64,000 nucleotides of DNA, taken from NCBI RefSeq assembly GCF_001514145.1, contig NZ_KQ948663.1, positions 164,438 through 228,437 of the forward strand. Reading direction: 5' to 3'. Each line of letters begins with the position of its first letter. Position 1 is the first letter of the stretch. Below, piece after piece: positions 1 through 7,564 of the stretch. The position numbers and the translations under genes were made by a program. The notes under the pieces were generated by a model that searched no databases, had not been told where the DNA came from, and saw only the letters and a list, made by a program, of their open reading frames with translations. The DNA comes from Streptomyces canus. GTDB taxonomy: Bacteria > Actinomycetota > Actinomycetes > Streptomycetales > Streptomycetaceae.

Positions 1-139
1 TCCGTGTTGAGGGAGCGACGGAAACCGCCGTACGACAACCCGGACAAGTACCCACCCCGCCGTTTCCCCCTCCTGTGACGTGTGGCACCATGCTGGCCAC
101 CCCACCCCCACCGGCACGCCCTCACAGGAGACGCTCCTA

Positions 140-718
140 GTGCAGCAATCCGCCGTCCCGGAACTGGCACACACGCACACCCGCCCGATCCACTGGGTCG
201 CCACCGCCACCGCCGTGGCGGGCGTCGTGGCCTTCTCCTCGGTCCTGCAGCCCAACGCCGCGACGGCGGCCCAGGCGGCCGGCCCCAAGGCCAGAAGCGC
301 CCCCGTGGTCACGACCGCGCCCGATCCCGCGGACGTCCACTTCCCGATCGAATGCGGACCCGTCAAGGCGAAGATCCAGAAACAGGTCTCCGGAGACCTC
401 GACGGCGACGGACGGCCGGAAACAGTCGTCGTGGTGCACTGCGACGCCCCCATGGGCACCCCGCCCGACGCCGTCTACGTCATCACACGCGCGAAGGGCA
501 CCGGTGAACCCCGTGTCGTCGCCACCCTGCTGAGCCCGAAGACCCGCAACACCGTCACCGACTTCACGGTGAGCGACGGCACCGTCCTCGCGACCCTGCT
601 CGGCTACTCCACCTCCGACGTACCCAGTTGCTGCCCGGACGTGACGGACAAGGCGAAGTGGCAGTGGAAGGACGGCGCGTTCGTCCGCTCGACCCCCGCG
701 GGCACGCACACCGTCTGA
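140..718 (+). CDS. Secreted or membrane-anchored protein with a calcium-loop-like motif, unknown function
   Basis: About 192 residues if translation starts at the GTG at 140, which has a CAGGAG ribosome site at 125-130; an in-frame ATG at 80 has no such site. Residues 19-45 form one hydrophobic segment followed by an Ala-rich stretch, so the protein is exported or anchored by its N terminus. The rest is hydrophilic and contains DLDGDGRPE (about residues 86-94), which looks like an FG-GAP/EF-hand type calcium loop, and four cysteines that could form disulfides outside the cell (one adjacent pair, SCCPD). I do not recognise the family beyond this motif. Positions 1-139 hold no gene that I can support. 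Confidence 0.6.
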   Translation: MQQSAVPELAHTHTRPIHWVATATAVAGVVAFSSVLQPNAATAAQAAGPKARSAPVVTTAPDPADVHFPIECGPVKAKIQKQVSGDLDGDGRPETVVVVHCDAPMGTPPDAVYVITRAKGTGEPRVVATLLSPKTRNTVTDFTVSDGTVLATLLGYSTSDVPSCCPDVTDKAKWQWKDGAFVRSTPAGTHTV

Positions 719-775
719 CCGAAGCGATCACATCTGTGAGAAATCAGACAGTGGTCACACGCGGCGGCCTTCCGG

Positions 776-1081
776 TCACTCTGCGTCCGGTCCGTAGATC
801 TCGACCCTGTCCGAAACTCGACGTACATGGATGCAGTCACCAGGACACTCCTTCGCGGAGTCGACCACATCGTTGAGAAGCGGCAGCGGTACGGGCGTTG
901 TGGCGCCCCTGTCCTGCAGGAGCTCGTCGTCCGAGCCCTTCACATAGGCCAGACCGTCGATGTCCAGCTCGAACACCTCGGGCGCGTACTGGGCACAGAT
1001 GCCGTCACCGGTACAGAGATCCTGGTCGATCCAGACCTCCAGAGTCTCGCCGTCGGCCCTGACCTCCTGCTGCACTCTCAT
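776..1081 (-). CDS. Ferredoxin, probably [3Fe-4S]
   Basis: A 101-residue small electron carrier. Cys23-x5-Cys29 near the N terminus (CTGDGIC) and Cys79-Pro near the C terminus supply the three ligands expected for a [3Fe-4S] cluster. The central Cys of a [4Fe-4S] site is replaced by Asp/Gly, and there is an extra Cys83. Such ferredoxins commonly feed cytochromes P450 in actinomycetes, but none is adjacent; the only P450 in the window is at 32-33 kb and has an unusual active site. The gene is transcribed away from arc, and the two share a 244-bp upstream region (1082-1325). The specific redox partner cannot be told from sequence. Confidence 0.88.
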   Translation of the reverse strand: MRVQQEVRADGETLEVWIDQDLCTGDGICAQYAPEVFELDIDGLAYVKGSDDELLQDRGATTPVPLPLLNDVVDSAKECPGDCIHVRRVSDRVEIYGPDAE

Positions 1082-1325
1082 CTCTCCTGCCGTTTATGCG
1101 TCGAGCCGAACGGGAATCCGGCCAGCTCTGACGGGTGTTGAACACTTCGACCCTACCTTCGGCAGCTTTCCAATCATGTTCGGTGGGTATTCCCCTGGCG
1201 TGAGGGAGAGCGCAAGGGTGAAGATCGGACACACCTCGACAGTCTTTGTGATCTAGGGGTTTCAATCGACACCCACCCAGGTAGGGTCTGGAAGCGTCCA
1301 GCTCCCCTTGGAGGAGGTGAGGACC

Positions 1326-3092
1326 GTGGCAGCCCACGACGACGACATGAACCGCGGCATCCGCCCGGGACGAGGGTCCGACGACCCGTCCGGGCAGATT
1401 GCCTACCTTGAGCAGGAGATCGCCGTCCTGCGACGCAAGCTCGCCGACTCTCCGCGACACACGAGGATTCTCGAAGAGCGGATCGTCGAGCTGCAGACCA
1501 ACCTGGCCGGCGTGTCCGCCCAGAACGAGCGACTCGCCAACACGCTCCGTGAGGCCCGCGACCAGATCGTGGCCCTCAAGGAGGAGGTCGACCGGCTCGC
1601 ACAGCCCCCGGCAGGCTTCGGAGTCTTCCTCGAAGCGAACGAGGACGGCACCGCCGACATCTTCACCGGCGGCCGCAAACTGCGGGTGAACGTCAGCCCC
1701 AGCGTCGAACTCGAAGAGCTCCGGCGCGGCCAGGAAGTGATGCTCAACGAAGCTCTCAACGTGGTCGAGGCCATGGAGTACGAGAGCGTCGGCGACATCG
1801 TCACCCTCAAGGAGATCCTCGAGGACGGCGAGCGCGCCCTGGTGCAGGGGCACACGGACGAGGAGCGGGTGGTGCGGCTCGCCGAACCGCTGCTCGACGT
1901 GACCATCCGCCCCGGAGACGCCCTGCTCCTCGAACCACGCTCCGGCTACGTCTACGAGGTCGTGCCCAAGAGCGAGGTCGAGGAACTCGTCCTCGAAGAA
2001 GTCCCCGACATCGGCTACGAGCAGATCGGCGGACTCGGCGGCCAGATCGAGGCCATCCGAGACGCCGTCGAGCTGCCGTACCTCTACCCGGACCTGTTCA
2101 AGGAGCACGAACTGCGCCCGCCCAAGGGCGTCCTGCTCTACGGACCCCCCGGATGCGGCAAGACGCTCATCGCCAAGGCCGTCGCCAACTCGCTGGCCAA
2201 GAAGGTCGCCGAGGTCACCGGCCAGGCCACCGGCAAGAGCTTCTTCCTCAACATCAAGGGCCCCGAGCTCCTCAACAAGTACGTCGGCGAGACCGAGCGG
2301 CAGATCCGCCTCGTCTTCCAGCGTGCGAGGGAGAAGGCCAGCGAGGGCACACCCGTCATCGTCTTCTTCGACGAGATGGAATCCCTCTTCCGCACCCGCG
2401 GCTCCGGTGTCAGCTCGGACGTGGAGAACACCATCGTCCCCCAGCTGCTCGCCGAGATCGACGGCGTGGAAGGCCTGCAGAACGTGGTCGTGATCGGCGC
2501 CTCCAACCGTGAGGACATGATCGACCCCGCCATCCTGCGCCCCGGCCGCCTGGACGTGAAGATCAAGATCGAGCGTCCCGACGCCGAGGCCGCCAAGGAC
2601 ATCTTCGCCAAGTACCTCACCGAGCGCCTCCCGCTGCACTCCGACGACGTCGGCGAGCACGGCGGCAGCAAGGCCACCACCGTCCAGAGCATGATCCAGA
2701 CGGCTGTGGAACACATGTACGCGGAATCCGAGGAGAACCGCTTCCTGGAGGTCACCTACGCCAACGGCGACAAGGAAGTCCTCTACTTCAAGGACTTCAA
2801 CTCCGGCGCCATGATCGAGAACATCGTGGGCCGCGCCAAGAAGATGGCGATCAAGGACTTCCTCGATCACAACGCCAAGGGTCTCCGCGTCTCCCACCTC
2901 CTCCAGGCCTGCGTGGACGAGTTCAAGGAGAACGAGGACCTGCCCAACACCACCAACCCCGACGACTGGGCACGCATCTCCGGCAAGAAGGGCGAGCGGA
3001 TCGTCTACATCCGTACGCTCATCACCGGAAAGCAGGGCGCCGACACCGGGCGCTCCATCGACACGGTGGCGAACACCGGGCAGTACCTGTAA
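1326..3092 (+). CDS. arc: Proteasome-activating AAA+ ATPase (ARC/Mpa)
   Basis: The 588-residue ring ATPase binds pupylated proteins, unfolds them and threads them into the 20S proteasome. In order: an N-terminal coiled coil (roughly residues 20-75) that captures Pup, an OB-fold region, then the AAA+ domain with Walker A GPPGCGKT (273-280) and Walker B VIVFFDEME (344-352). The protein ends in GQYL, the tail that docks into the proteasome alpha ring in mycobacteria. I chose the GTG at 1326 because GGAGGAGGT (1310-1318) sits just before it; an in-frame TTG at 1308 would put that ribosome site inside the gene. It heads the proteasome locus and is followed by a strong terminator. Confidence 0.97.
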   Translation: MAAHDDDMNRGIRPGRGSDDPSGQIAYLEQEIAVLRRKLADSPRHTRILEERIVELQTNLAGVSAQNERLANTLREARDQIVALKEEVDRLAQPPAGFGVFLEANEDGTADIFTGGRKLRVNVSPSVELEELRRGQEVMLNEALNVVEAMEYESVGDIVTLKEILEDGERALVQGHTDEERVVRLAEPLLDVTIRPGDALLLEPRSGYVYEVVPKSEVEELVLEEVPDIGYEQIGGLGGQIEAIRDAVELPYLYPDLFKEHELRPPKGVLLYGPPGCGKTLIAKAVANSLAKKVAEVTGQATGKSFFLNIKGPELLNKYVGETERQIRLVFQRAREKASEGTPVIVFFDEMESLFRTRGSGVSSDVENTIVPQLLAEIDGVEGLQNVVVIGASNREDMIDPAILRPGRLDVKIKIERPDAEAAKDIFAKYLTERLPLHSDDVGEHGGSKATTVQSMIQTAVEHMYAESEENRFLEVTYANGDKEVLYFKDFNSGAMIENIVGRAKKMAIKDFLDHNAKGLRVSHLLQACVDEFKENEDLPNTTNPDDWARISGKKGERIVYIRTLITGKQGADTGRSIDTVANTGQYL

Positions 3093-3100
3093 AGACAGGG

Positions 3101-3145
3101 CGGCTGCGGGTGCCCTCACCGGGGTACCCGCAGCCGACTGTTTTT
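3101..3145 (+). terminator. Rho-independent terminator after arc
   Basis: CGGCTGCGGGT (3101-3111) pairs perfectly with ACCCGCAGCCG (3126-3136) and is followed by TTTTT at 3141-3145. It lies 8 bp after the arc stop, so arc is probably transcribed separately from dop. The rest of the 245-bp gap before dop has no gene. Confidence 0.85.
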
Positions 3146-3337
3146 CAGGCAACTAACCGGACCAAAGGCGAGCAAGGCAATGACGCAAATGATCTCCCCA
3201 CCAGCGCAGAGCCGTTCTAGGCTCTTCGGTACCGCCGAGTCGCGCAGTGCGGGGACGGGCACCGCACACGCACCGGAGCGCCAGCGGTACTTGAGCGGCG
3301 CCCCCGACCGAGGGCGCCGCCGGGCAAGGAGGGCCGC

Positions 3338-4849
3338 ATGACCGTACGGCGAGTAATGGGCATCGAGACGGAGTACGGGATCTCCGTCCCCGGCCACCCC
3401 AACGCCAATGCCATGCTCACCTCGTCCCAGATCGTCAACGCCTACGCGGCGGCGATGCACCGGGCCCGCCGGGCCCGCTGGGACTTCGAGGAGGAGAATC
3501 CGCTGCGGGACGCACGGGGCTTCGACCTCGCCCGCGAGGCCGCCGACTCCAGCCAGCTCACCGACGAGGACATCGGCCTGGCCAACGTCATCCTCACCAA
3601 CGGCGCACGGCTCTACGTCGACCACGCACACCCCGAATACAGCAGCCCCGAGGTCACCAACCCACGCGACGCCGTCCTGTGGGACAAGGCCGGCGAACGC
3701 ATCATGGCCGAGGCCGCAGAACGGGCCGCCCAGCTCCCCGGCGCCCAGCCCATCCACCTCTACAAGAACAACACCGACAACAAGGGCGCCTCCTACGGCA
3801 CGCACGAGAACTACCTGATGAAGCGGGAAACCCCCTTCTCGGACATCGTGCGCCACCTCACGCCCTTCTTCGTCTCCCGCCAGGTCTTCGCAGGCGCCGG
3901 CCGCGTCGGCATCGGCCAGGACGGACACGAACACGGCTTCCAGCTCAGCCAGCGCGCCGACTACTTCGAGGTCGAGGTCGGCCTGGAGACCACCCTCAAG
4001 CGCCCGATCATCAACACCCGCGACGAGCCCCACGCCGACGCCGAGAAGTACCGCCGCCTCCACGTGATCATCGGCGACGCGAACCTCTCGGAGATCTCGA
4101 CCTATCTGAAGCTCGGCACCACGGCCCTCGTCCTGTCGATGATCGAGGACGGCTTCATCGCGGTCGACCTCGCGGTCGACCAGCCGGTACGGACCCTGCA
4201 CCAGGTGTCGCACGACCCCACCCTCCAGCGCCTGGTCACCCTCCGCAGCGGCCGCACACTCACCGCGGTCCAGCTCCAGATGGAGTACTACGAGCTCTCC
4301 CGCAAGTACGTCGAAGAGCGCTACGGCGTCGACGCGGACGACCAGACCAAGGACATCCTGGCCCGCTGGGAGGACACCCTCAACCGCCTCGAGAACAACC
4401 CCATGAGCCTCGCCGGCGAGCTCGACTGGGTCGCCAAGCGCGAACTCATGGAGGGCTACCGGCGCCGCGACGACCTCGACTGGGACGCCGCGAAGCTGCA
4501 CCTCCTGGACCTCCAGTACGCCGACGTGCGCGCCGACAAGGGCCTCTACAACCGCCTCGCGGCCCGCGGCCGCATCAAGCGGCTGCTGGACGAGAACGAG
4601 GTCGAGCGAGCCCGCACCAAGCCCCCGGAGGACACCCGCGCGTACTTCCGCGGCCGCTGCCTGGAGCAGTACGCCGACGACGTCGCCGCGGCCTCCTGGG
4701 ACTCGGTGATCTTCGACCTCCCGGGCCGGGACTCGCTCCAACGGGTCCCAACCCTCGAACCGCTTCGCGGAACGCGAAATCACGTCAAGGAGCTCCTGGA
4801 CCGCTGTCGCACGGCAGAAGACCTGGTCAAGGTGCTGTCGGGCGGCTGA
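3338..4849 (+). CDS. dop: Pup deamidase/depupylase Dop
   Basis: A 503-residue member of the carboxylate-amine ligase (glutamine synthetase-like) fold. It removes Pup from substrates and, where Pup ends in Gln, deamidates that Gln. The start GIETEYG and the block LYVDHAHPEYSSPE are family hallmarks; Asp95 in the latter matches the key aspartate of Dop. LYKNNTDNKGASYGTHENY and RPIINTRDEPHADAEKYRRLH are nucleotide/metal-binding segments shared with PafA. The loop ANAMLTSSQIVNAY, present here and absent from PafA, marks it as Dop. The ATG at 3338 has AAGGAGGG upstream. Because the Pup encoded here already ends in Glu, depupylation is the likely main role. Confidence 0.96.
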   Translation: MTVRRVMGIETEYGISVPGHPNANAMLTSSQIVNAYAAAMHRARRARWDFEEENPLRDARGFDLAREAADSSQLTDEDIGLANVILTNGARLYVDHAHPEYSSPEVTNPRDAVLWDKAGERIMAEAAERAAQLPGAQPIHLYKNNTDNKGASYGTHENYLMKRETPFSDIVRHLTPFFVSRQVFAGAGRVGIGQDGHEHGFQLSQRADYFEVEVGLETTLKRPIINTRDEPHADAEKYRRLHVIIGDANLSEISTYLKLGTTALVLSMIEDGFIAVDLAVDQPVRTLHQVSHDPTLQRLVTLRSGRTLTAVQLQMEYYELSRKYVEERYGVDADDQTKDILARWEDTLNRLENNPMSLAGELDWVAKRELMEGYRRRDDLDWDAAKLHLLDLQYADVRADKGLYNRLAARGRIKRLLDENEVERARTKPPEDTRAYFRGRCLEQYADDVAAASWDSVIFDLPGRDSLQRVPTLEPLRGTRNHVKELLDRCRTAEDLVKVLSGG

Positions 4850-4947
4850 GCGGGTCCTCGGGCCGGGCAGTCCGACAGGGTGGAAAGCCCGGCCAGAGGG
4901 AATCATCGAGATGGCCCCCGTACGTTGTAAGAACTGCGGGGCCGATG

Positions 4948-4971
4948 TCAGACCCTGCTTGTAGGGTCTGA
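4948..4971. promoter_or_regulatory. Perfect inverted repeat upstream of pup
   Basis: TCAGACCCT (4948-4956) and AGGGTCTGA (4963-4971) are exact reverse complements around a 6-nt loop, ending 33 bp before the pup ATG. There is no following T-run, so it reads better as an operator or a 5'-leader hairpin for pup than as a terminator of dop. The rest of the 155-bp gap (4850-5004) has no gene. Confidence 0.5.
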
Positions 4972-5004
4972 TCAAGAACGTCGAACCGAGCGGGGTGAGG
5001 GGTT

Positions 5005-5223
5005 ATGGCGACCAAGGACACCGGCGGCGGACAGCAGAAGGCCACGCGCAACACCGAGGAGGTCGAGGAGCAGACTGCGGAGACGCAGGGTTCCGAGGAC
5101 CTCAAGGAGCGCCAGGAGAAGCTCAGCGACGACGTGGACTCCGTCCTGGACGAGATCGACGACGTACTCGAGGAAAATGCCGAGGATTTCGTGCGCTCCT
5201 TCGTGCAAAAAGGTGGAGAGTAG
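5005..5223 (+). CDS. pup: Prokaryotic ubiquitin-like protein Pup
   Basis: A 72-residue, highly acidic, largely disordered tag that PafA attaches to lysines of target proteins through its C-terminal Glu. The C-terminal half (DDVDSVLDEIDDVLEENAED) forms the helix that the ARC/Mpa coiled coil recognises, and the protein ends FVQKGGE. The last codon is GAG followed by TAG, so the ligatable Glu is encoded directly; the Gln-ending form known from Mycobacterium needs Dop first. The start is the ATG at 5005 with GAGGGG just upstream. It is followed after 49 bp by an endonuclease-like gene and then prcBA on the same strand, consistent with one transcript. Confidence 0.97.
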   Translation: MATKDTGGGQQKATRNTEEVEEQTAETQGSEDLKERQEKLSDDVDSVLDEIDDVLEENAEDFVRSFVQKGGE

Positions 5224-5272
5224 GGGCTGATAGGTCACTTTGCCTTCGAAGTGAAGGTTGCGGGGGAATTAA

Positions 5273-5878
5273 GTGGCTGAAGAGCTCGACGCCAAAGAAT
5301 GCAGGAAGTGCGGGCGGGATCTACCTCTTGTGGCCTTTGCGCGTGACAAGAATCGGCGTGACGGCCTCCAGGTGCACTGCCGGGAGTGCGTGGCGGAGTG
5401 CAGCGCCGCGCACTACCGGCGGCGCCGGGAGGTCATGGGTGAGCCGGTCCGGGAGCATGTTGACGTCCCGGACGGGCACAAGCTCTGCCGCACGTGCGGA
5501 GAGATCAGGCCGTGGAGCGAATGGCATCGCAACGCGACGGCCTCGGACGGGTTGTCGACGCGCTGCAAGGCGTGCCGCGCCGCTCAGGGTCGGCGAGATC
5601 ATTTGAAGCGTCAGTACGGTCTCACCGAAGCCGAGCGTGACAAGTTGATCGCCTCTCAAGGGGGCGTCTGCTGCATATGTTTGGCGGCTGTGCCCGAGCA
5701 TGTGGATCACTGCCACAAGACGGGTAGGGTCCGAGGCGTACTGTGCTTCAGCTGCAATGCCGCACTGGGGCAGTTCAAGGATCGGCCCGATGCCATAAGG
5801 CGGGCTGCTGCTTATGTGGAAGGAATCGCGTGGAAGCCAACACTCGTAGCACCGGGCGTCTACCAGCTGCCTTCCTGA
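5273..5878 (+). CDS. Endonuclease VII-like HNH (beta-beta-alpha metal) nuclease with two extra zinc ribbons
   Basis: 201 residues. Two tandem CxxC...CxxC zinc ribbons (C10/C13/C36/C39 and C72/C75/C98/C101), each with the same CxxCG(R/E)..P....FxR/WxR pattern, precede a recombination-endonuclease-VII domain (115-190). That domain has YGLTEAERDKLIASQGG, its own zinc site C133/C136/C158/C161, and the catalytic set D145-H146, H148 and N162 (VDHCHKTG...CFSCNAALG), the residues used by T4 endonuclease VII for metal and phosphate chemistry. All key residues are present, so it should be active. The start is the GTG at 5273 after CGGGGGAA. Its last 49 nt contain the prcB start, which couples it to the proteasome. 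Its biological role is unknown. Confidence 0.85.
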   Translation: MAEELDAKECRKCGRDLPLVAFARDKNRRDGLQVHCRECVAECSAAHYRRRREVMGEPVREHVDVPDGHKLCRTCGEIRPWSEWHRNATASDGLSTRCKACRAAQGRRDHLKRQYGLTEAERDKLIASQGGVCCICLAAVPEHVDHCHKTGRVRGVLCFSCNAALGQFKDRPDAIRRAAAYVEGIAWKPTLVAPGVYQLPS

Positions 5879-6675
5879 CGCCTGGGTCGTCGTCCTTCAT
5901 GGACTTCCTGTCCGAGCACCAGCCGGAGATGCTGCCGGGCAACCGGCAGCTGCCGCCCATGCAGGGTGTGATCGAGGCGCCGCACGGCACCACGATCGTG
6001 GCGGTCACCTTCCCCGGTGGTGTGGTGCTCGCCGGTGACCGTCGCGCCACGATGGGCAATGTCATCGCTCAGCGGGACATCGAGAAGGTGTTCCCCGCGG
6101 ATGAGTACTCGGCCGTCGGGATCGCCGGCACCGCCGGTCTCGCGGTCGAGATGGTGAAGCTGTTCCAGTTGGAGCTGGAGCACTTCGAGAAGGTCGAGGG
6201 CGCCCAGCTGTCGCTGGAGGGCAAGGCGAACCGGCTGTCCACCATGATCCGTTCCAACCTCGGCATGGCGATGCAGGGGCTGGCCGTGGTGCCGCTGTTC
6301 GCGGGGTACGACGTGGACCGCGGCAGGGGGCGGATCTTCTCCTACGACGTCACCGGCGGCCGTTCCGAGGAGCACCACTTCGCCGCCACCGGTTCCGGCT
6401 CGATCTTCGCGCGCGGCGCCATGAAGAAGTTCTTCCACGACGGTCTGAGTGAGGCCGAGGCCACGATGCTCGTGGTGCAGGCCCTGTACGACGCGGCCGA
6501 CGACGACTCGGCGACCGGTGGTCCCGATGTCGCCCGCCGGATCTACCCGATCGTCACCGTGATCACCGAGGACGGCTTCCGCCGGCTCACCGACGACGAG
6601 TCCTCCGAGATCGCCCGTTCGATTCTCGAGCGGCGGCTGGAGCAGCCCGACGGCCCGCGGGCCGCGTTGCTCTAG
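5830..6675 (+). CDS. prcB: 20S proteasome beta subunit
   Basis: The 281-residue precursor of the catalytic subunit. A 53-residue propeptide ends APHG, and autocleavage exposes Thr54 of TTIVAVTFPGG as the nucleophile. AGDRRATMG follows and carries the conserved Asp and Arg of the active site. The GTG start at 5830 has GGAAGGA at 5818-5824 and lies 49 nt inside the end of the nuclease gene, which implies translational coupling. The subunit assembles with PrcA into an alpha7-beta7-beta7-alpha7 barrel in the cytoplasm that degrades proteins delivered by ARC. Confidence 0.96.
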   Translation: MEANTRSTGRLPAAFLTPGSSSFMDFLSEHQPEMLPGNRQLPPMQGVIEAPHGTTIVAVTFPGGVVLAGDRRATMGNVIAQRDIEKVFPADEYSAVGIAGTAGLAVEMVKLFQLELEHFEKVEGAQLSLEGKANRLSTMIRSNLGMAMQGLAVVPLFAGYDVDRGRGRIFSYDVTGGRSEEHHFAATGSGSIFARGAMKKFFHDGLSEAEATMLVVQALYDAADDDSATGGPDVARRIYPIVTVITEDGFRRLTDDESSEIARSILERRLEQPDGPRAALL

Positions 6676-6735
6676 GCGCCACCCGTCTTGTTCAAGGTGA
6701 TCGCAGTGACTTCCACAGAAAGGGACGGATAACCG

Positions 6736-7491
6736 GTGTCGACGCCGTTCTATGTCTCCCCCCAGCAGGCGATGGCCGACCGGGCCGAGTACGCCCGCAA
6801 GGGCATCGCCCGTGGTCGCAGCCTGGTCGTGCTGCAGTATGCCGACGGCATCGTGTTCGTCGGCGAGAATCCGTCCCGCGCGCTGCACAAGTTCAGCGAG
6901 ATCTACGACCGGATCGGCTTCGCGGCCGCCGGCAAGTACAACGAGTACGAGAACCTGCGGATCGGCGGCGTCCGGTATGCCGACCTGCGGGGTTACACCT
7001 ATGACCGTGACGATGTGACCGCCCGTGGTCTCGCCAACGTGTACGCCCAGACGCTGGGCACGATCTTCTCCTCGGCCGGTGAGAAGCCGTACGAGGTGGA
7101 GCTGGTCGTGGCCGAGGTCGGTGAGACGCCGGACGGCGACCAGATCTACCGGCTGCCGCACGACGGTTCCATCGTGGACGAGCACGGCTCGGTCGCGGTG
7201 GGCGGCAACGCCGAGACGATCAGCAGTTATCTGGACCAGCGTCACCAGGACGGTATGAGCCTGGCGGAGGCGCTGAAGCTGGCTGTGCAGGCGTTGTCCC
7301 GTGACACGAACGGCAGTGAGCGGGAGATCCCCGCGGAGCGGCTGGAGGTCGCGGTGCTGGACCGGACGCGTCCGCAGCAGCGCAAGTTCAAGCGCATCGT
7401 GGGGCGTCAGCTGGGTCGGTTGCTGGAGGCCGGCGGTGCGTCCACCGAGGCGGAGAGCGCGGACGAGGCGGAGGGTTCCGAGGACGAGTAG
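6736..7491 (+). CDS. prcA: 20S proteasome alpha subunit
   Basis: A 251-residue structural subunit of the proteasome outer rings, which form the gate and the docking pockets for the GQYL tail of ARC. The N terminus MSTPFYVSPQQAMADRAEYARKGIARG is the usual bacterial alpha-type gate and H0 helix, followed by the SLVVLQYADGIVFVGEN strand; there is no nucleophilic Thr. The C terminus is a variable acidic tail (EAESADEAEGSEDE). It starts with GTG 60 bp after prcB and is the last proteasome gene before a bidirectional terminator. Confidence 0.96.
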   Translation: MSTPFYVSPQQAMADRAEYARKGIARGRSLVVLQYADGIVFVGENPSRALHKFSEIYDRIGFAAAGKYNEYENLRIGGVRYADLRGYTYDRDDVTARGLANVYAQTLGTIFSSAGEKPYEVELVVAEVGETPDGDQIYRLPHDGSIVDEHGSVAVGGNAETISSYLDQRHQDGMSLAEALKLAVQALSRDTNGSEREIPAERLEVAVLDRTRPQQRKFKRIVGRQLGRLLEAGGASTEAESADEAEGSEDE

Positions 7492-7527
7492 TCCCGGGCG
7501 TCCTGCCCGACCGTCACCACCCCTTCT

Positions 7528-7557
7528 GTGCCCCGGCCGATCACCAGGCCGGGGCAC
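7528..7557. terminator. Bidirectional terminator between prcA and the lacI-type gene
   Basis: GTGCCCCGGCC (7528-7538) and GGCCGGGGCAC (7547-7557) are perfect reverse complements with an 8-nt loop. They sit between two convergent genes (prcA ends at 7491, the LacI gene at 7565). There is no long T-run, which is common for streptomycete terminators. Confidence 0.7.
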
Positions 7558-7564
7558 CGGGCGT

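Noticed and set aside
1135..1146. GTGTT-G-AACAC dyad upstream of arc as a LexA/SOS box
   Set aside because: It lacks the CGAAC-n4-GTTCG pattern of actinobacterial LexA sites, so I do not call it.
1308..1325. TTG at 1308 as start of the proteasomal ATPase
   Set aside because: It would place the strong GGAGGAGGT ribosome site inside the gene; the GTG at 1326 is correctly spaced.
1005..3152. Very long open frame on the minus strand opposite arc, and similar long antisense frames opposite most genes
   Set aside because: They mirror the real genes, have no ribosome sites or family motifs, and arise because GC-rich third positions remove stop codons from other frames.
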